A stretch of 64,000 nt of DNA, taken from Paraglaciecola arctica BSs20135. GTDB lineage: Bacteria; Pseudomonadota; Gammaproteobacteria; Enterobacterales; Alteromonadaceae. Shown piece by piece: positions 44,786 through 53,408 of the stretch. The notes under the pieces were generated by a model. It did no database searches and was not told the origin of the DNA. It saw nothing but the letters and a program-made list of their open reading frames with translations. The first letter of the stretch is position 1. The number at the start of each line of letters is the position of its first letter. Made by a program: the position numbers and the translations under genes. The stretch spans positions 248,001 to 312,000 of the forward strand of contig NZ_BAEO01000055.1 of the NCBI RefSeq assembly GCF_000314995.1. The letters are read 5' to 3'.

Positions 44786-44880
44786 AACCACAGAGGGCAC
44801 AGAGAACACAGAGGTAAAGAATTTCTAGTCTTAACAATTTATTCCTCTGTGAAGCGAAGCGCTCTGTGTTCTCTGTGGTT
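44786..44880. repeat. Dispersed-type inverted repeat of CACAGAG units
   Basis: The left arm 44786-44814 consists of CACAGAG copies 9 bases apart; the right arm 44844-44880 is its complement with an 8-base insert, arms joined through AT-rich sequence. Similar CACAGAG-type repeats are widespread in environmental bacteria (recollection, not checked). It lies between dbpA and the DUF3592 gene and could fold into a long hairpin. Confidence 0.8.
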
Positions 44881-44929
44881 TAATGCTCTTTTAAAGCTCT
44901 TAATATTCAGCCTAATAGCTAGGAGACAG

Positions 44930-45427
44930 ATGCAAATATTTGATTATATTCTACAAACGTGGGAATTAGCGGTACAAGGAGAAAAGCAAGGCATTTGGTT
45001 TTGGGCGGCGGTTTACGTTTTTTTGGTATGTAACTATTCAGCGTTATTTCAACTACTTATTCGTCGTTGGCCAAGTACTAAAGGTGAATTATTACATATT
45101 GGTTTAGATAAGTTTGGTGCGGCTATTATATTAGCTGATCAAGATTACCGTGCTGCTGCACTTTATAGCTATCAAATAGAAGGTAAAACCTACCAAGGAA
45201 AACGTATTTCGCCTTGGGTTATTGTTGCTAGCCATAACGCCCAATTTGTACTCAAAAAGCAACTTTCCAAGGTTGAGACATTCCCCAACGGTAAGGTCAG
45301 TATTTTCTATAAACCTTCCAATCCCGCCAAAAGCTGGCTTATCTTGCCTAGTAAATTCGGTATAAGTATAACTTTATTAATCAGTGTGCTGCCCGCTTTT
45401 AGTTATTGGGTAGAATATTATGGATAA
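44930..45427 (+). CDS. DUF3592 family membrane protein
   Basis: The 165-residue product has two hydrophobic helices (about residues 22-38, 143-158) and between them the DUF3592 domain: 'ALYSYQIEGKTYQGKRISPW' and 'VSIFYKPSNPAKSWLI'. Function unknown; typical members are single-domain envelope proteins. The frame extends up to 44849 into the repeat, but AGGAG directly precedes the ATG at 44930, so that start is used. It overlaps the following P-loop gene by 8 bases, implying coupled translation. Confidence 0.85.
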   Translation: MQIFDYILQTWELAVQGEKQGIWFWAAVYVFLVCNYSALFQLLIRRWPSTKGELLHIGLDKFGAAIILADQDYRAAALYSYQIEGKTYQGKRISPWVIVASHNAQFVLKKQLSKVETFPNGKVSIFYKPSNPAKSWLILPSKFGISITLLISVLPAFSYWVEYYG

Positions 45428-45935
45428 CTCCCCCGTTCTTTATATTTTTTCAGGCCTTCCTGGAGTCGGTAAAAGCACCTTAGCAACTACACTGGCGAAA
45501 CATATAGGTGCTACTTATTTGCGGGTTGATACAATCGAACAAGGGCTAAGAGACTTTTACCTGACTGATATTTATGATGAAGGTTATCAACTGGCATTTA
45601 GGCTTGCGAAAGATAATTTAAAAATAGGTTTATCAGTCATTGGTGATTCATGTAATTCAATCACCGAATCAAGAACTGCATGGCAGCAAATCGCTACGGA
45701 TTTAGGTATTCAATTCGTAAATATAGAAGTGATTTGCTCAGATGAATCTGAGCATCAAGTTAGAGTAGAGACTCGTAAAACTAGTATCCCAAACTTAACT
45801 TTGCCAACATGGAAACAGGTTCAAGAGCGTGAATATCAGGTTTGGGAAAACGAAGTCTTAAAAGTTGATACTGCAAATCAAACTATTCAGCAATCCGTTT
45901 CTGACTTATTCCAATTACTTAAACAAACATATTAG
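45420..45935 (+). CDS. AAA/P-loop small kinase-like protein
   Basis: The 171-residue protein starts with Walker A 'SGLPGVGKSTLA' (about residues 11-22) and 'YLRVDTIEQGLRD', 'VIGDSCNSITESRTAW' in the switch region, like small AAA_33 kinases (phosphotransferases on nucleosides, sugars or antibiotics). No specific substrate is clear. It overlaps the DUF3592 gene by 8 bases. Nothing recognisable follows before 46050. Confidence 0.75.
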   Translation: MDNSPVLYIFSGLPGVGKSTLATTLAKHIGATYLRVDTIEQGLRDFYLTDIYDEGYQLAFRLAKDNLKIGLSVIGDSCNSITESRTAWQQIATDLGIQFVNIEVICSDESEHQVRVETRKTSIPNLTLPTWKQVQEREYQVWENEVLKVDTANQTIQQSVSDLFQLLKQTY

Positions 45936-46049
45936 GAAGTAAATGCTGAATTAGTCGTCAAATACAGCTGCTTTATATACTAAAGTCCAATGGTGGTTAT
46001 TTAATGACCACTGTATATTCTCAGGTCCCCTAATTATCTGTGGCCCTTG

Positions 46050-47516
46050 ATGCGTTTCTGGCAAAAGTATTTAAATTCAAAATTTTATTTCATGTTGATT
46101 TTTGTGATGTTTGCAGTTGCGTTGAGTGCAATCATATCTCTGTCTAAATCTGTTGAAAATCAGAGTCTGTTGGAAATCCGCAGCCTAACTCCTGCTTTTG
46201 ATATCGTTTCAGAGGAAATTTTAAAGCCGCTTTTTATTGCCGAGACAGTTGCACGCGCATCGGCCTTGAAATTACATATGAACGACAACGTGATTGATGA
46301 AGAAAAAATTACTAATATGCTTGCGGAAATGTCTGAAGAATTTGCAATGGATTTTTTTGTAGCAAGTGAAACAAGTCGCACTCAATACTACTCAGATGGC
46401 TCATCATTACCGCTAAACGCTGCAAAAGTAGAATGGTATTTTCGAGCAAAAAACGCATCACAAAATATCGTGGCTGCACTTGGTAATAGAAAAGATGTTC
46501 ATATTTATTTTGATATCAAAATTTATAATAAACAAGGCGATTTTTTAGGTTTTATTGGTGTCGGAAAAAGACTAAATAGTTTCATCACTTCATTCGAAAA
46601 AATTAAAGACAAGTATGATTACGACTTTGTTTTTGTCGATCACAATGATGATATTGTGCTTTCTTCAGATCAAAGTTTACTGGCAGACGGCAAAGGCATC
46701 AAAAAGCTACAGCAAGTGCCTTGGTTTAAGGCGCTCACATCTGTCCAACAGTCTGGACAGGAGCCTAATGATAATGTGCTGGTCAGCGTTGCAGGCAATG
46801 ATCTACTCATTTCCAAAGCGGATTTAAAGGTACTTAATTGGAAGTTTTTTTTAGTCAATTCATTGAATGTAAGACAAAATGAAACCACAAAGGTGTTTAT
46901 TCTACAGACACTTTACATCGCGTTTGTATTATTACTTGGGCTATTAATTGCTCGGATAGCAATACCTTACATTCAAGCTGAGTTTGCTAGCAAACATCAA
47001 AATGACCCCCTAACTCAATTGCCAAATAGAGCCCATTTAGCTTGGCGTTTCAAACAGATCGTCAAAGAAAAACAACATGTATCAGCGATTATTGCCGATA
47101 TTGATTTCTTCAAAACTATCAATGATACCCATGGTCATGCAGTTGGCGATTTAATCCTTTGCGAATTTGCAAAAGTGATTAAATCTCAATTACGTGATGT
47201 TGACGTAATGGGTCGTTGGGGTGGAGAAGAATTTGTGATCCTATTGCCATCCACAGACTTCCAAATGGCTTATGAAGTTGCTGAAAGGGCAAGAGTTGCT
47301 ATATCACGTCATAACTTTATGTCAGATGATAAAGTGTTAAACATGACCGCAAGCTTCGGTGTTGCGTTTAGAGCCAATGCCTACAAGCTAGAGGATATAG
47401 TTAAGCATGCGGATGAAGCACTTTACCAGGCAAAACGTGAAGGGCGAAACACCGTTCGAACTACTGAAGATGTTGTAGTTAACAAGTTAGCAAGTTTTAA
47501 GAAGCTGCGACTCTAG
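46050..47516 (+). CDS. Membrane-bound diguanylate cyclase with periplasmic sensor domain
   Basis: The 488-residue protein has an N-terminal transmembrane helix ('FYFMLIFVMFAVALSAIIS'), a periplasmic dCache/PAS-like sensor (about residues 40-270; 'DFLGFIGVGKRL' and 'YDYDFVFVDHNDDIVLSSD' are typical), a second helix ('IAFVLLLGLLIARI') and a GGDEF domain. 'GGEEF' (about 400) is intact, with the I-site RDVD five residues upstream. ATG at 46050 is chosen; TTG three bases earlier is the alternative. It precedes the split PAS-GGDEF-EAL gene on the same strand. Confidence 0.93.
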   Translation: MRFWQKYLNSKFYFMLIFVMFAVALSAIISLSKSVENQSLLEIRSLTPAFDIVSEEILKPLFIAETVARASALKLHMNDNVIDEEKITNMLAEMSEEFAMDFFVASETSRTQYYSDGSSLPLNAAKVEWYFRAKNASQNIVAALGNRKDVHIYFDIKIYNKQGDFLGFIGVGKRLNSFITSFEKIKDKYDYDFVFVDHNDDIVLSSDQSLLADGKGIKKLQQVPWFKALTSVQQSGQEPNDNVLVSVAGNDLLISKADLKVLNWKFFLVNSLNVRQNETTKVFILQTLYIAFVLLLGLLIARIAIPYIQAEFASKHQNDPLTQLPNRAHLAWRFKQIVKEKQHVSAIIADIDFFKTINDTHGHAVGDLILCEFAKVIKSQLRDVDVMGRWGGEEFVILLPSTDFQMAYEVAERARVAISRHNFMSDDKVLNMTASFGVAFRANAYKLEDIVKHADEALYQAKREGRNTVRTTEDVVVNKLASFKKLRL

Positions 47517-47658
47517 CTTAAGACCAGATAATTTTTAGACTAGCTAAACCGTATTTATTGACGTAATGGATAGTGATTTCAGCTAGTCACAGCAACGATA
47601 CTTTTTTAATCATTAAGCAATAACCAACGCATGATAAAACTGTAAAATGAGGTAATGA

Positions 47659-50300
47659 ATGCTCGAATCGAAAACCAATAGAGAGATGTTGGACTACGTC
47701 GATAGTATCATTAACACTGTGCGGCACCCCTTAATTACGCTAGATCAGAATTTAAAGGTAGTCACTGTAAACCGTTCTTTTTATGCGTTTTTTAAATCCA
47801 AGCCTGAAAATACTATCGGGCACTATATCTTTGAACTAGATAAAAGACAGTGGGATATTCCCGTATTGAGAGAACTGTTGCAAACTGTTGCACGGCAAAA
47901 AACCAGTTTTGATGACTATGTGGTTGAGCAAAATTTTGCCATCATTGGTCGGCGGATCATGTTGTTGAATGCCCGCCAGGTTAAACAAGCTGAAGGTAAA
48001 GAGCGCATTATTTTATTGGTCATGGAGGACATCACCGAAAGGGCTGATGAATTAGTCATTGCTAAAAAAGAAAAAGATAAGCGAGCAGATGAACTTGTCA
48101 TTGCTAATAAAGAAAAAGAAATGCGAGCAGATGAACTAGTCATTGCTAATGAAGAAAAAGATAAGCGAGCAGATGAACTAGTCATTGCTAATGAAGAAAA
48201 AGATAAGCGAGCAGGTGAACTAGTCATTGCTAATGAAGAGAAAGAAAAGCGAGCGGATGAACTAGTCGTTGCAAATGAAGAAAAGAAAAGCGAGCAAATG
48301 AATTAGGCATTGCAGAAGACGAGAAAGATAAGCGAGCAGATGAATTAGATATTGCCAATGAAGAAAAATATAAACGGGCAGATGAATTAAGCATTGCCAA
48401 TAAAGAAAAAGCTAAGCGAGCAGATGAGTTATTCATTGCCAACGAAAAGCTGGCATTTCAAAGCAAGGAGAAAGATAAGAGAGCGGATGAACTTGTCATT
48501 GCTAATGAAGAAAAAGAAAAGCGAGCGGATGAATTAGGTATTGCCAATGTAGAGAAATATAAACGGGCAGATGAGCTAGTCATTGCGAACAAAGAGAGAG
48601 AACTTCTGCTACGAAAGCTAAAACGTGCCGCCAGTGTTTTTAGCCATTCCAATGAGGGCATCATGATAACCGATGCCACTGCCACTATTACTGAAGTCAA
48701 CGATACTTTCAGCCGTATTACTGGATACACTTCTGAGGAAGTGCTGGGGAAATACCCAAGAATACTTCAATCTGGTCGTCATTCGTCAGAATTTTATGAT
48801 GAAATGTGGACTACGCTAAAAACACAAGATCGCTGGAGTGGCGAGTTATGGAACCGTCGTAAAAATGGCGATGTTTTCCCCGCAATGCTCACCATCAGCA
48901 TCGTAAGAAATGCAGCTGGTTTGGTTCAACATTACGTTTCATTATACACTGATATTACAACGATGAAGGCGTATCAGGGGCAACTGGAACATATCGCTCA
49001 CTACGACTTACTGACTAATCTGCCTAACCGAGTATTACTGGCAGATCGCCTAAGCCATGCTATGGCGCAGTGTCAACGTCGCAACCAGTCACTAGCGGTT
49101 GCGTTTATGGACTTGGATGGCTTCAAAAAAGTCAATGATAATTACGGCCACAATGTGGGAGATGAGCTACTCATTGCCTTGTCACAACGCATGAAAGAGG
49201 CATTACGTGAAAGTGATACCCTCGCTCGTATTGGCGGCGATGAATTTGTTGCAGTTATAGTAGATTTAGAAACCTTCGAGGATAGTCAGCCTGTATTAGA
49301 ACGTCTACTAAAGGCCGCTGCTGATCCTGTTACCTTGGGTGGTAACCTAATACAAGTTTCAGCGAGTATTGGTGTGACGCTTTACCCACAAGACGGTTCA
49401 GACGCAGATCAACTTATGCGTCACGCCGACCAAGCTATGTATGTTGCCAAACATGAAGGTAAGAACCGTTATTGTCTGTTTGATACCGTTCAAGAGAAAG
49501 CGAGCAAAACGCAATTAGAAAGTATAGATGATATTCGCTTAGCTTTGGAGCGACGTGAGTTTGTGCTGCACTATCAACCGAAAGTGAATATGCGCACTGG
49601 CGTAGTAATAGGCGTAGAAGCTTTAATCCGCTGGCAGCATCCAGTGCGCGGTTTAGTACCACCTTTAGAATTTTTACCGGTAATTGAAGGTCAAGCTATT
49701 AGTCTGGAAATTGGCGAATGGGTCATACATAGTGCATTGACCCAAATAAGTCAGTGGCAAAGCATGGCGTTTAATCTACCCATCAGTGTCAACATCAGCG
49801 GTTATCAAATACAACAAGGTAATTTTGCAACTCGCATAGCAGCATTGTTGGCTACCCATCCTGAAGTAAACCCATTCTGTTTAGAATTAGAAATACTGGA
49901 AACCAGTGCGTTACATGACATCAGCAAAGTGTCTGCAACTATGAATGCATGCCATGATTTAGGTGTACGCTTTGCCTTAGATGACTTCGGTACTGGGTAT
50001 TCATCACTTACCCACCTCAGGCGCCTGCCAGCACAATTGATTAAAATCGACCAGAGCTTCGTACGCGACATGTTAGAGGATGCAGACGATTGTGCAATTG
50101 TTGAAGGTGTAATTGGGCTCGCTAACGCATTTCGGCGTGACGTAATAGCTGAGGGTGTAGAAACCATCGCTCATGGAGTCGCACTGTTACAACTAGGTTG
50201 TGAGTTGGCGCAGGGGTTTGGTATTGCTCGACCTATGCCTTCCGGTGATATACCAGAATGGATATCTAACTGGGTAGCTAATGATTCTTGGCGGGCATGA
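47659..50300 (+). pseudogene. Split PAS / 14-residue-repeat / PAS / GGDEF / EAL gene (one-base deletion)
   Basis: Read across one frameshift this is a protein of about 880 residues: N-terminal PAS-like domain (about 1-125), thirteen copies of a 14-residue helix repeat (about 128-315), a PAS domain ('GIMITDATATITEVNDTFSR'), an active-looking GGDEF ('GGDEF' with RESD I-site) and an EAL domain ('EALIRW', 'DDFGTGYSSL', 'AEGVET'). The first part stops at 48304-48306; the second is open from at least 48286 to 50300. The junction lies in an A-run at 48281-48284, four A's where other copies of the repeat have five; one extra A restores the frame. ATG at 48663 could start a separate PAS-GGDEF-EAL protein. 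Real mutation, phase-variable site or sequencing error cannot be told apart here. Confidence 0.85.
48040..48600 (+). repeat. 42-bp coding tandem repeat (RADELVIANEEKDK)
   Basis: Thirteen copies of a 14-residue unit with consensus RADELVIANEEKDK, two heptads per unit, form a predicted long coiled-coil signalling helix between two PAS domains. Copies vary at the DNA level. Between copies 10 and 11 an extra 'LAFQS' insert occurs. The frameshift lies between copies 6 and 7. Confidence 0.9.
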
Positions 50301-50376
50301 GGACTAAACTACAAGATTTCTCATTTCTTTTTTTCAGTAGAATATAATGGAGAACAGAATTCTGGGATAAACGTAT

Positions 50377-51033
50377 TTAAGCTTTTGTTAGATACTGCCC
50401 CAAAAACATAGCCACCGCAGAATCAATAATTTGCTGATATTTAGATTGCTCTGGAAATTCACCAAAGCCAATTATTTGTGGCCAATAGGCGAAAGACTTG
50501 AGTAGGCCGGTAAATTGTGTGGCAGCAATGTCAATATCCGCAATCACTAAACGCCCATCTTCTGTTGCCTTTTTCAACCATATGTTGAGGCCACTTTCTG
50601 TGTCTGCAATGTGAGCCAAGGTTTGTTGTTTAGTATTTTCATTGTGAAGGCATTCGGCAATGATTAAACGAGACACACTGATAAAGGTGGTTGATTTCAG
50701 TAATGCCATTTCTTGCTCGGCAATAGCAGTTAACTGTTCTTCTATAGAAAGTGCTTTTTGATATGTGTAAGCGGTTGCGGTTAACGCTTGTTCCCACATG
50801 ATTGTCGTGATCTCTGTAAACAATGCGTCTTTACTTGAGAAGTGATTATATACAGTTCGTTTTGACACATTGGCTGTTTTCGCTATCTGATCCATACTGG
50901 TTTTTTGAAACCCATGGCTATCAAATTCTTGTATTGCCGCAGCCACTATGTCTGATTTTTTGCGTTCGCTTAAGGTCTGTTTGTCTTGCATTTTTGCACT
51001 TTTTTTAGGCTTCTGTAAACACCTTACACTCAT
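50377..51033 (-). CDS. TetR/AcrR-family transcriptional repressor
   Basis: The 218-residue regulator has the TetR HTH ('TSMDQIAKTANVSKRTVYNH', about residues 46-65, just after a lysine-rich tail) and an all-helical ligand-binding half. It is divergent from the metallo-beta-lactamase-fold hydrolase gene, 72 bases away, with two dyads of its likely binding site between and over its own start. An alternative ATG at 50991 removes the basic N-terminal tail. The likely role is repression of itself and the hydrolase until a ligand, probably lipid- or drug-like, binds; the ligand is unknown. Confidence 0.9.
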   Translation of the reverse strand: MSVRCLQKPKKSAKMQDKQTLSERKKSDIVAAAIQEFDSHGFQKTSMDQIAKTANVSKRTVYNHFSSKDALFTEITTIMWEQALTATAYTYQKALSIEEQLTAIAEQEMALLKSTTFISVSRLIIAECLHNENTKQQTLAHIADTESGLNIWLKKATEDGRLVIADIDIAATQFTGLLKSFAYWPQIIGFGEFPEQSKYQQIIDSAVAMFLGQYLTKA

Positions 51034-51041
51034 GAGTTTAC
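51015..51041. promoter_or_regulatory. Candidate TetR operator 1, over the regulator start
   Basis: GTAAAC (51015-51020) and GTTTAC (51036-51041) form an inverted pair 15 bases apart that spans the regulator's ATG. The same half-sites recur in operator 2, supporting both. Confidence 0.5.
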
Positions 51042-51055
51042 TTTTTCAATTTTAA

Positions 51056-51082
51056 ATGTAAACTGTACAGTGTAGTTTACAT
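51056..51082. promoter_or_regulatory. Candidate TetR operator 2, between the divergent genes
   Basis: ATGTAAACT (51056-51064) and AGTTTACAT (51074-51082) are perfect inverted repeats with a 9-base spacer. A second perfect palindrome, ACTGTACAGT (51062-51071), overlaps it. The hydrolase start follows at 51106. Confidence 0.7.
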
Positions 51083-51105
51083 GTTTTGAGATTGAGCAAT
51101 ATTAA

Positions 51106-52248
51106 ATGAGCAACAAAGATTATTGGTGGGCTAAGTGGTTACTGCTAACCATTTTGGTAATGACAATAAATAAATCGATAGCGGGAGGGGCAAAAATGGA
51201 TAACGCATTGGCTAATGTGCGATTAGAGAGTAGTCATCTTGACGATGGGGCTTATGTAAATGCGGATCCACAAGTAAAGCAGGATATGTCAAAACTAGGC
51301 GGCATTATCAAACGTTTTATTTTTGAAAAGCGGATTGATCCTGTGCCTATTAAAATGCCGTTAAGTCAGATAGATATAAAGGCGTTAGATGAGCATTCAA
51401 AAGATGCAGTTTATCGTTTAGGGCATTCCAGCATGTTGCTTAAACTCAACAATCAAATTTGGCTAACTGACCCAGTATTTTCAGAGCGCGCGTCACCTGT
51501 GCAATGGATGGGACCAAAACGTTTTCATGCTGTTCCATTGGAATTAGAGGGAATAAAAACCATTAAAGGTGTTGTTATCTCTCATGATCATTACGATCAC
51601 TTAGATAAAAGCACAATTCAATTACTAAAGGATAGGGTTGAGTATTTTATTGTACCTTTAGGTGTAGATAAACATCTGCTGGACTGGGGCGTGCCTAAGG
51701 AAAAAATCCATGTCCTCGACTGGTGGCAGGAGATAACTATAGATGAAATCAAATTTGTGGCGACACCGGCCCAGCATTTTTCTGGTCGTGGAGTATTTGA
51801 CGGTAACGAAACCTTGTGGGCGTCTTGGGTGATTAAAACATCGCAACACAGCCTATTTTTCAGCGGTGACAGTGGCTACTTTGATGGATTTAAATTAATA
51901 GGTGAGCGTTATGGCCCATTTGATCTGACTATGATGGAAACTGGGGCCTACGACAAAGACTGGGCCGACATTCATATGCTGCCAGAGCAAAGTGTTCAAG
52001 CCCACCTTGATTTAAATGGCCGGGTTTTAATGCCTATTCACAATGGCACTTTCGATTTGGCACTACACCCTTGGTATGAACCTTTCGCTCGTTTATCAAA
52101 AGCGGCAACCAGTCACAATATTGAAATTGCCACACCTATTATGGGTGAAAAAGTATTGTTTAATCAATCTAGAGTAAACCAACGCTGGTGGGCCGGTATC
52201 AGTCAAGTGGTGAACGAGCTCAGGTTACCAAGGCCTGATCAAAGTTAA
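51106..52248 (+). CDS. Metallo-beta-lactamase-fold hydrolase (NAPE-PLD-like)
   Basis: The 380-residue protein has a membrane-proximal hydrophobic N-terminus (residues 8-26) and an MBL domain: 'HSSMLLKLNNQIWLTDPVF', the metal motif 'SHDHYDHLD' (H-x-H-x-D-H, about residues 166-174), 'PAQHFSGRG', 'FFSGDSGYF' and a distal His in 'MPIHNGTFDL'. The layout matches the N-acyl-phosphatidylethanolamine phospholipase D group; phospholipid cleavage is an inference. It is divergent from a TetR regulator, which likely controls it. No SD is obvious before the ATG. Confidence 0.88.
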   Translation: MSNKDYWWAKWLLLTILVMTINKSIAGGAKMDNALANVRLESSHLDDGAYVNADPQVKQDMSKLGGIIKRFIFEKRIDPVPIKMPLSQIDIKALDEHSKDAVYRLGHSSMLLKLNNQIWLTDPVFSERASPVQWMGPKRFHAVPLELEGIKTIKGVVISHDHYDHLDKSTIQLLKDRVEYFIVPLGVDKHLLDWGVPKEKIHVLDWWQEITIDEIKFVATPAQHFSGRGVFDGNETLWASWVIKTSQHSLFFSGDSGYFDGFKLIGERYGPFDLTMMETGAYDKDWADIHMLPEQSVQAHLDLNGRVLMPIHNGTFDLALHPWYEPFARLSKAATSHNIEIATPIMGEKVLFNQSRVNQRWWAGISQVVNELRLPRPDQS

Positions 52249-52296
52249 ACGTTAAGTAACGATGTTCTGGCCTTAATTATTTTTAATCTAAATGAT

Positions 52297-53178
52297 TTAG
52301 GGTTGGATCACCAAGATATCCGTCTTTAATAATGCTAATACACTTTCGGCTGTGTTACCCATTAGTTTGGCTTTTAAGCCTTTACGTCCGATGCTACCCA
52401 TAATGACCAATCCTGCAGCGTGTTTAGAGGCAACACTTGGTATCACTTTAGAGGCTGGTCCGGCCTTAAAATGAATATTTTCCAATGGCAAGTCGTATTC
52501 TCCCAACATACCTTCGATGATTGGCAGGTATCGCGATTTAGCGTCATTCACTAAGGCTTTTTTGTCTATTATTCCCAAATCTTTGAGTACTGTTGATATA
52601 GGTAAACTGTAACAAATATGCAAAGGCATATTTGCATTTGTGGCAAAGGTGATCCCTGCATCAAGCAATTTTTGATTGAGCGCTTGTTTTGATTTTACGT
52701 GTGTACCAAGATCAAGTGACACCATTACCGATTGTTTTTTACGCCATTTTTTTTCTGCCACAAGTAATGTTGGCACAAGGTTATTACGGAGCAAATGCCA
52801 ATCTGTAGGAACATAGAAAGGTCCTTCGCTGCGGTGACCTGTCTTAATAATTAAATCGTAGTCATGAGAAGCACTATGCTTTTTAACCCATGCAACAATA
52901 TCTTTTTCCCATATAACTTCACTTGTTGATTTTTCTTCAAGTTTACATTCAGCTATTTCCCTTTTTAGCCAGCTTTCACCTTTAGAGAGAATTTTATTTT
53001 GAATATCAAGCTTTTGCTCTTCGTTTAAATTGGTGGCTAGCGTAGCTAAATGTTCATAATTAAAGGCCACAATATGAAGTTTTGCTCCAGTGCGCTTAAC
53101 CAATGACTTTGCATGTGCCAAAGCGCTTTGTTGCTTGTCTTGTTGATCTGCAATGACCAAAATATTTTCAATTTTCAT
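52297..53178 (-). CDS. Tandem-domain universal stress protein, UspE-like
   Basis: The 293-residue protein has two Usp domains (about 1-140 and 150-293). The second retains the G-x2-G-x9-G ATP-type pattern ('MGSIGRKGLKAKLMGNTAE'), the first does not ('TGHRSEGPFYVPTDWHLLRN'), as in UspE. No relation to the neighbours is evident. The gap 53179-53408 holds a 14-bp palindrome at 53319-53332 and no gene. Confidence 0.88.
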   Translation of the reverse strand: MKIENILVIADQQDKQQSALAHAKSLVKRTGAKLHIVAFNYEHLATLATNLNEEQKLDIQNKILSKGESWLKREIAECKLEEKSTSEVIWEKDIVAWVKKHSASHDYDLIIKTGHRSEGPFYVPTDWHLLRNNLVPTLLVAEKKWRKKQSVMVSLDLGTHVKSKQALNQKLLDAGITFATNANMPLHICYSLPISTVLKDLGIIDKKALVNDAKSRYLPIIEGMLGEYDLPLENIHFKAGPASKVIPSVASKHAAGLVIMGSIGRKGLKAKLMGNTAESVLALLKTDILVIQP

Positions 53179-53408
53179 CTGGGTTTCCTGAACATTTAAC
53201 CGAAGTGTATATTAGCCATTGTAAGCAGGAAGGGATTTGATCTACAACAATAAATAACAGTCGAGTGGGTTAATTCTATTTTGCAAGTCGCTCCCCCCGC
53301 AGAAGCACCCCTTTTTAATCCTAAATTTAGGACTATCTTTTAGTATGAGTTGAGTAACTATATTCTCCATACTTCCAATCTATTAGTCATTTCGAACTAA
53401 ACACTCAC

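Noticed and set aside
48040-48600. Possible CRISPR-like array
   Set aside because: The repeated units are contiguous, coding and diverged, with no unique spacers.
47916-48730. Three Ser/Leu-rich antisense frames over the coil repeats
   Set aside because: They simply reflect the reverse complement of the 42-bp coding repeat.
53319-53332. 14-bp perfect palindrome TCCTAAATTTAGGA
   Set aside because: Between two 3'/5' ends with no promoter pattern; possibly a weak terminator, but no T-tract is convincing.
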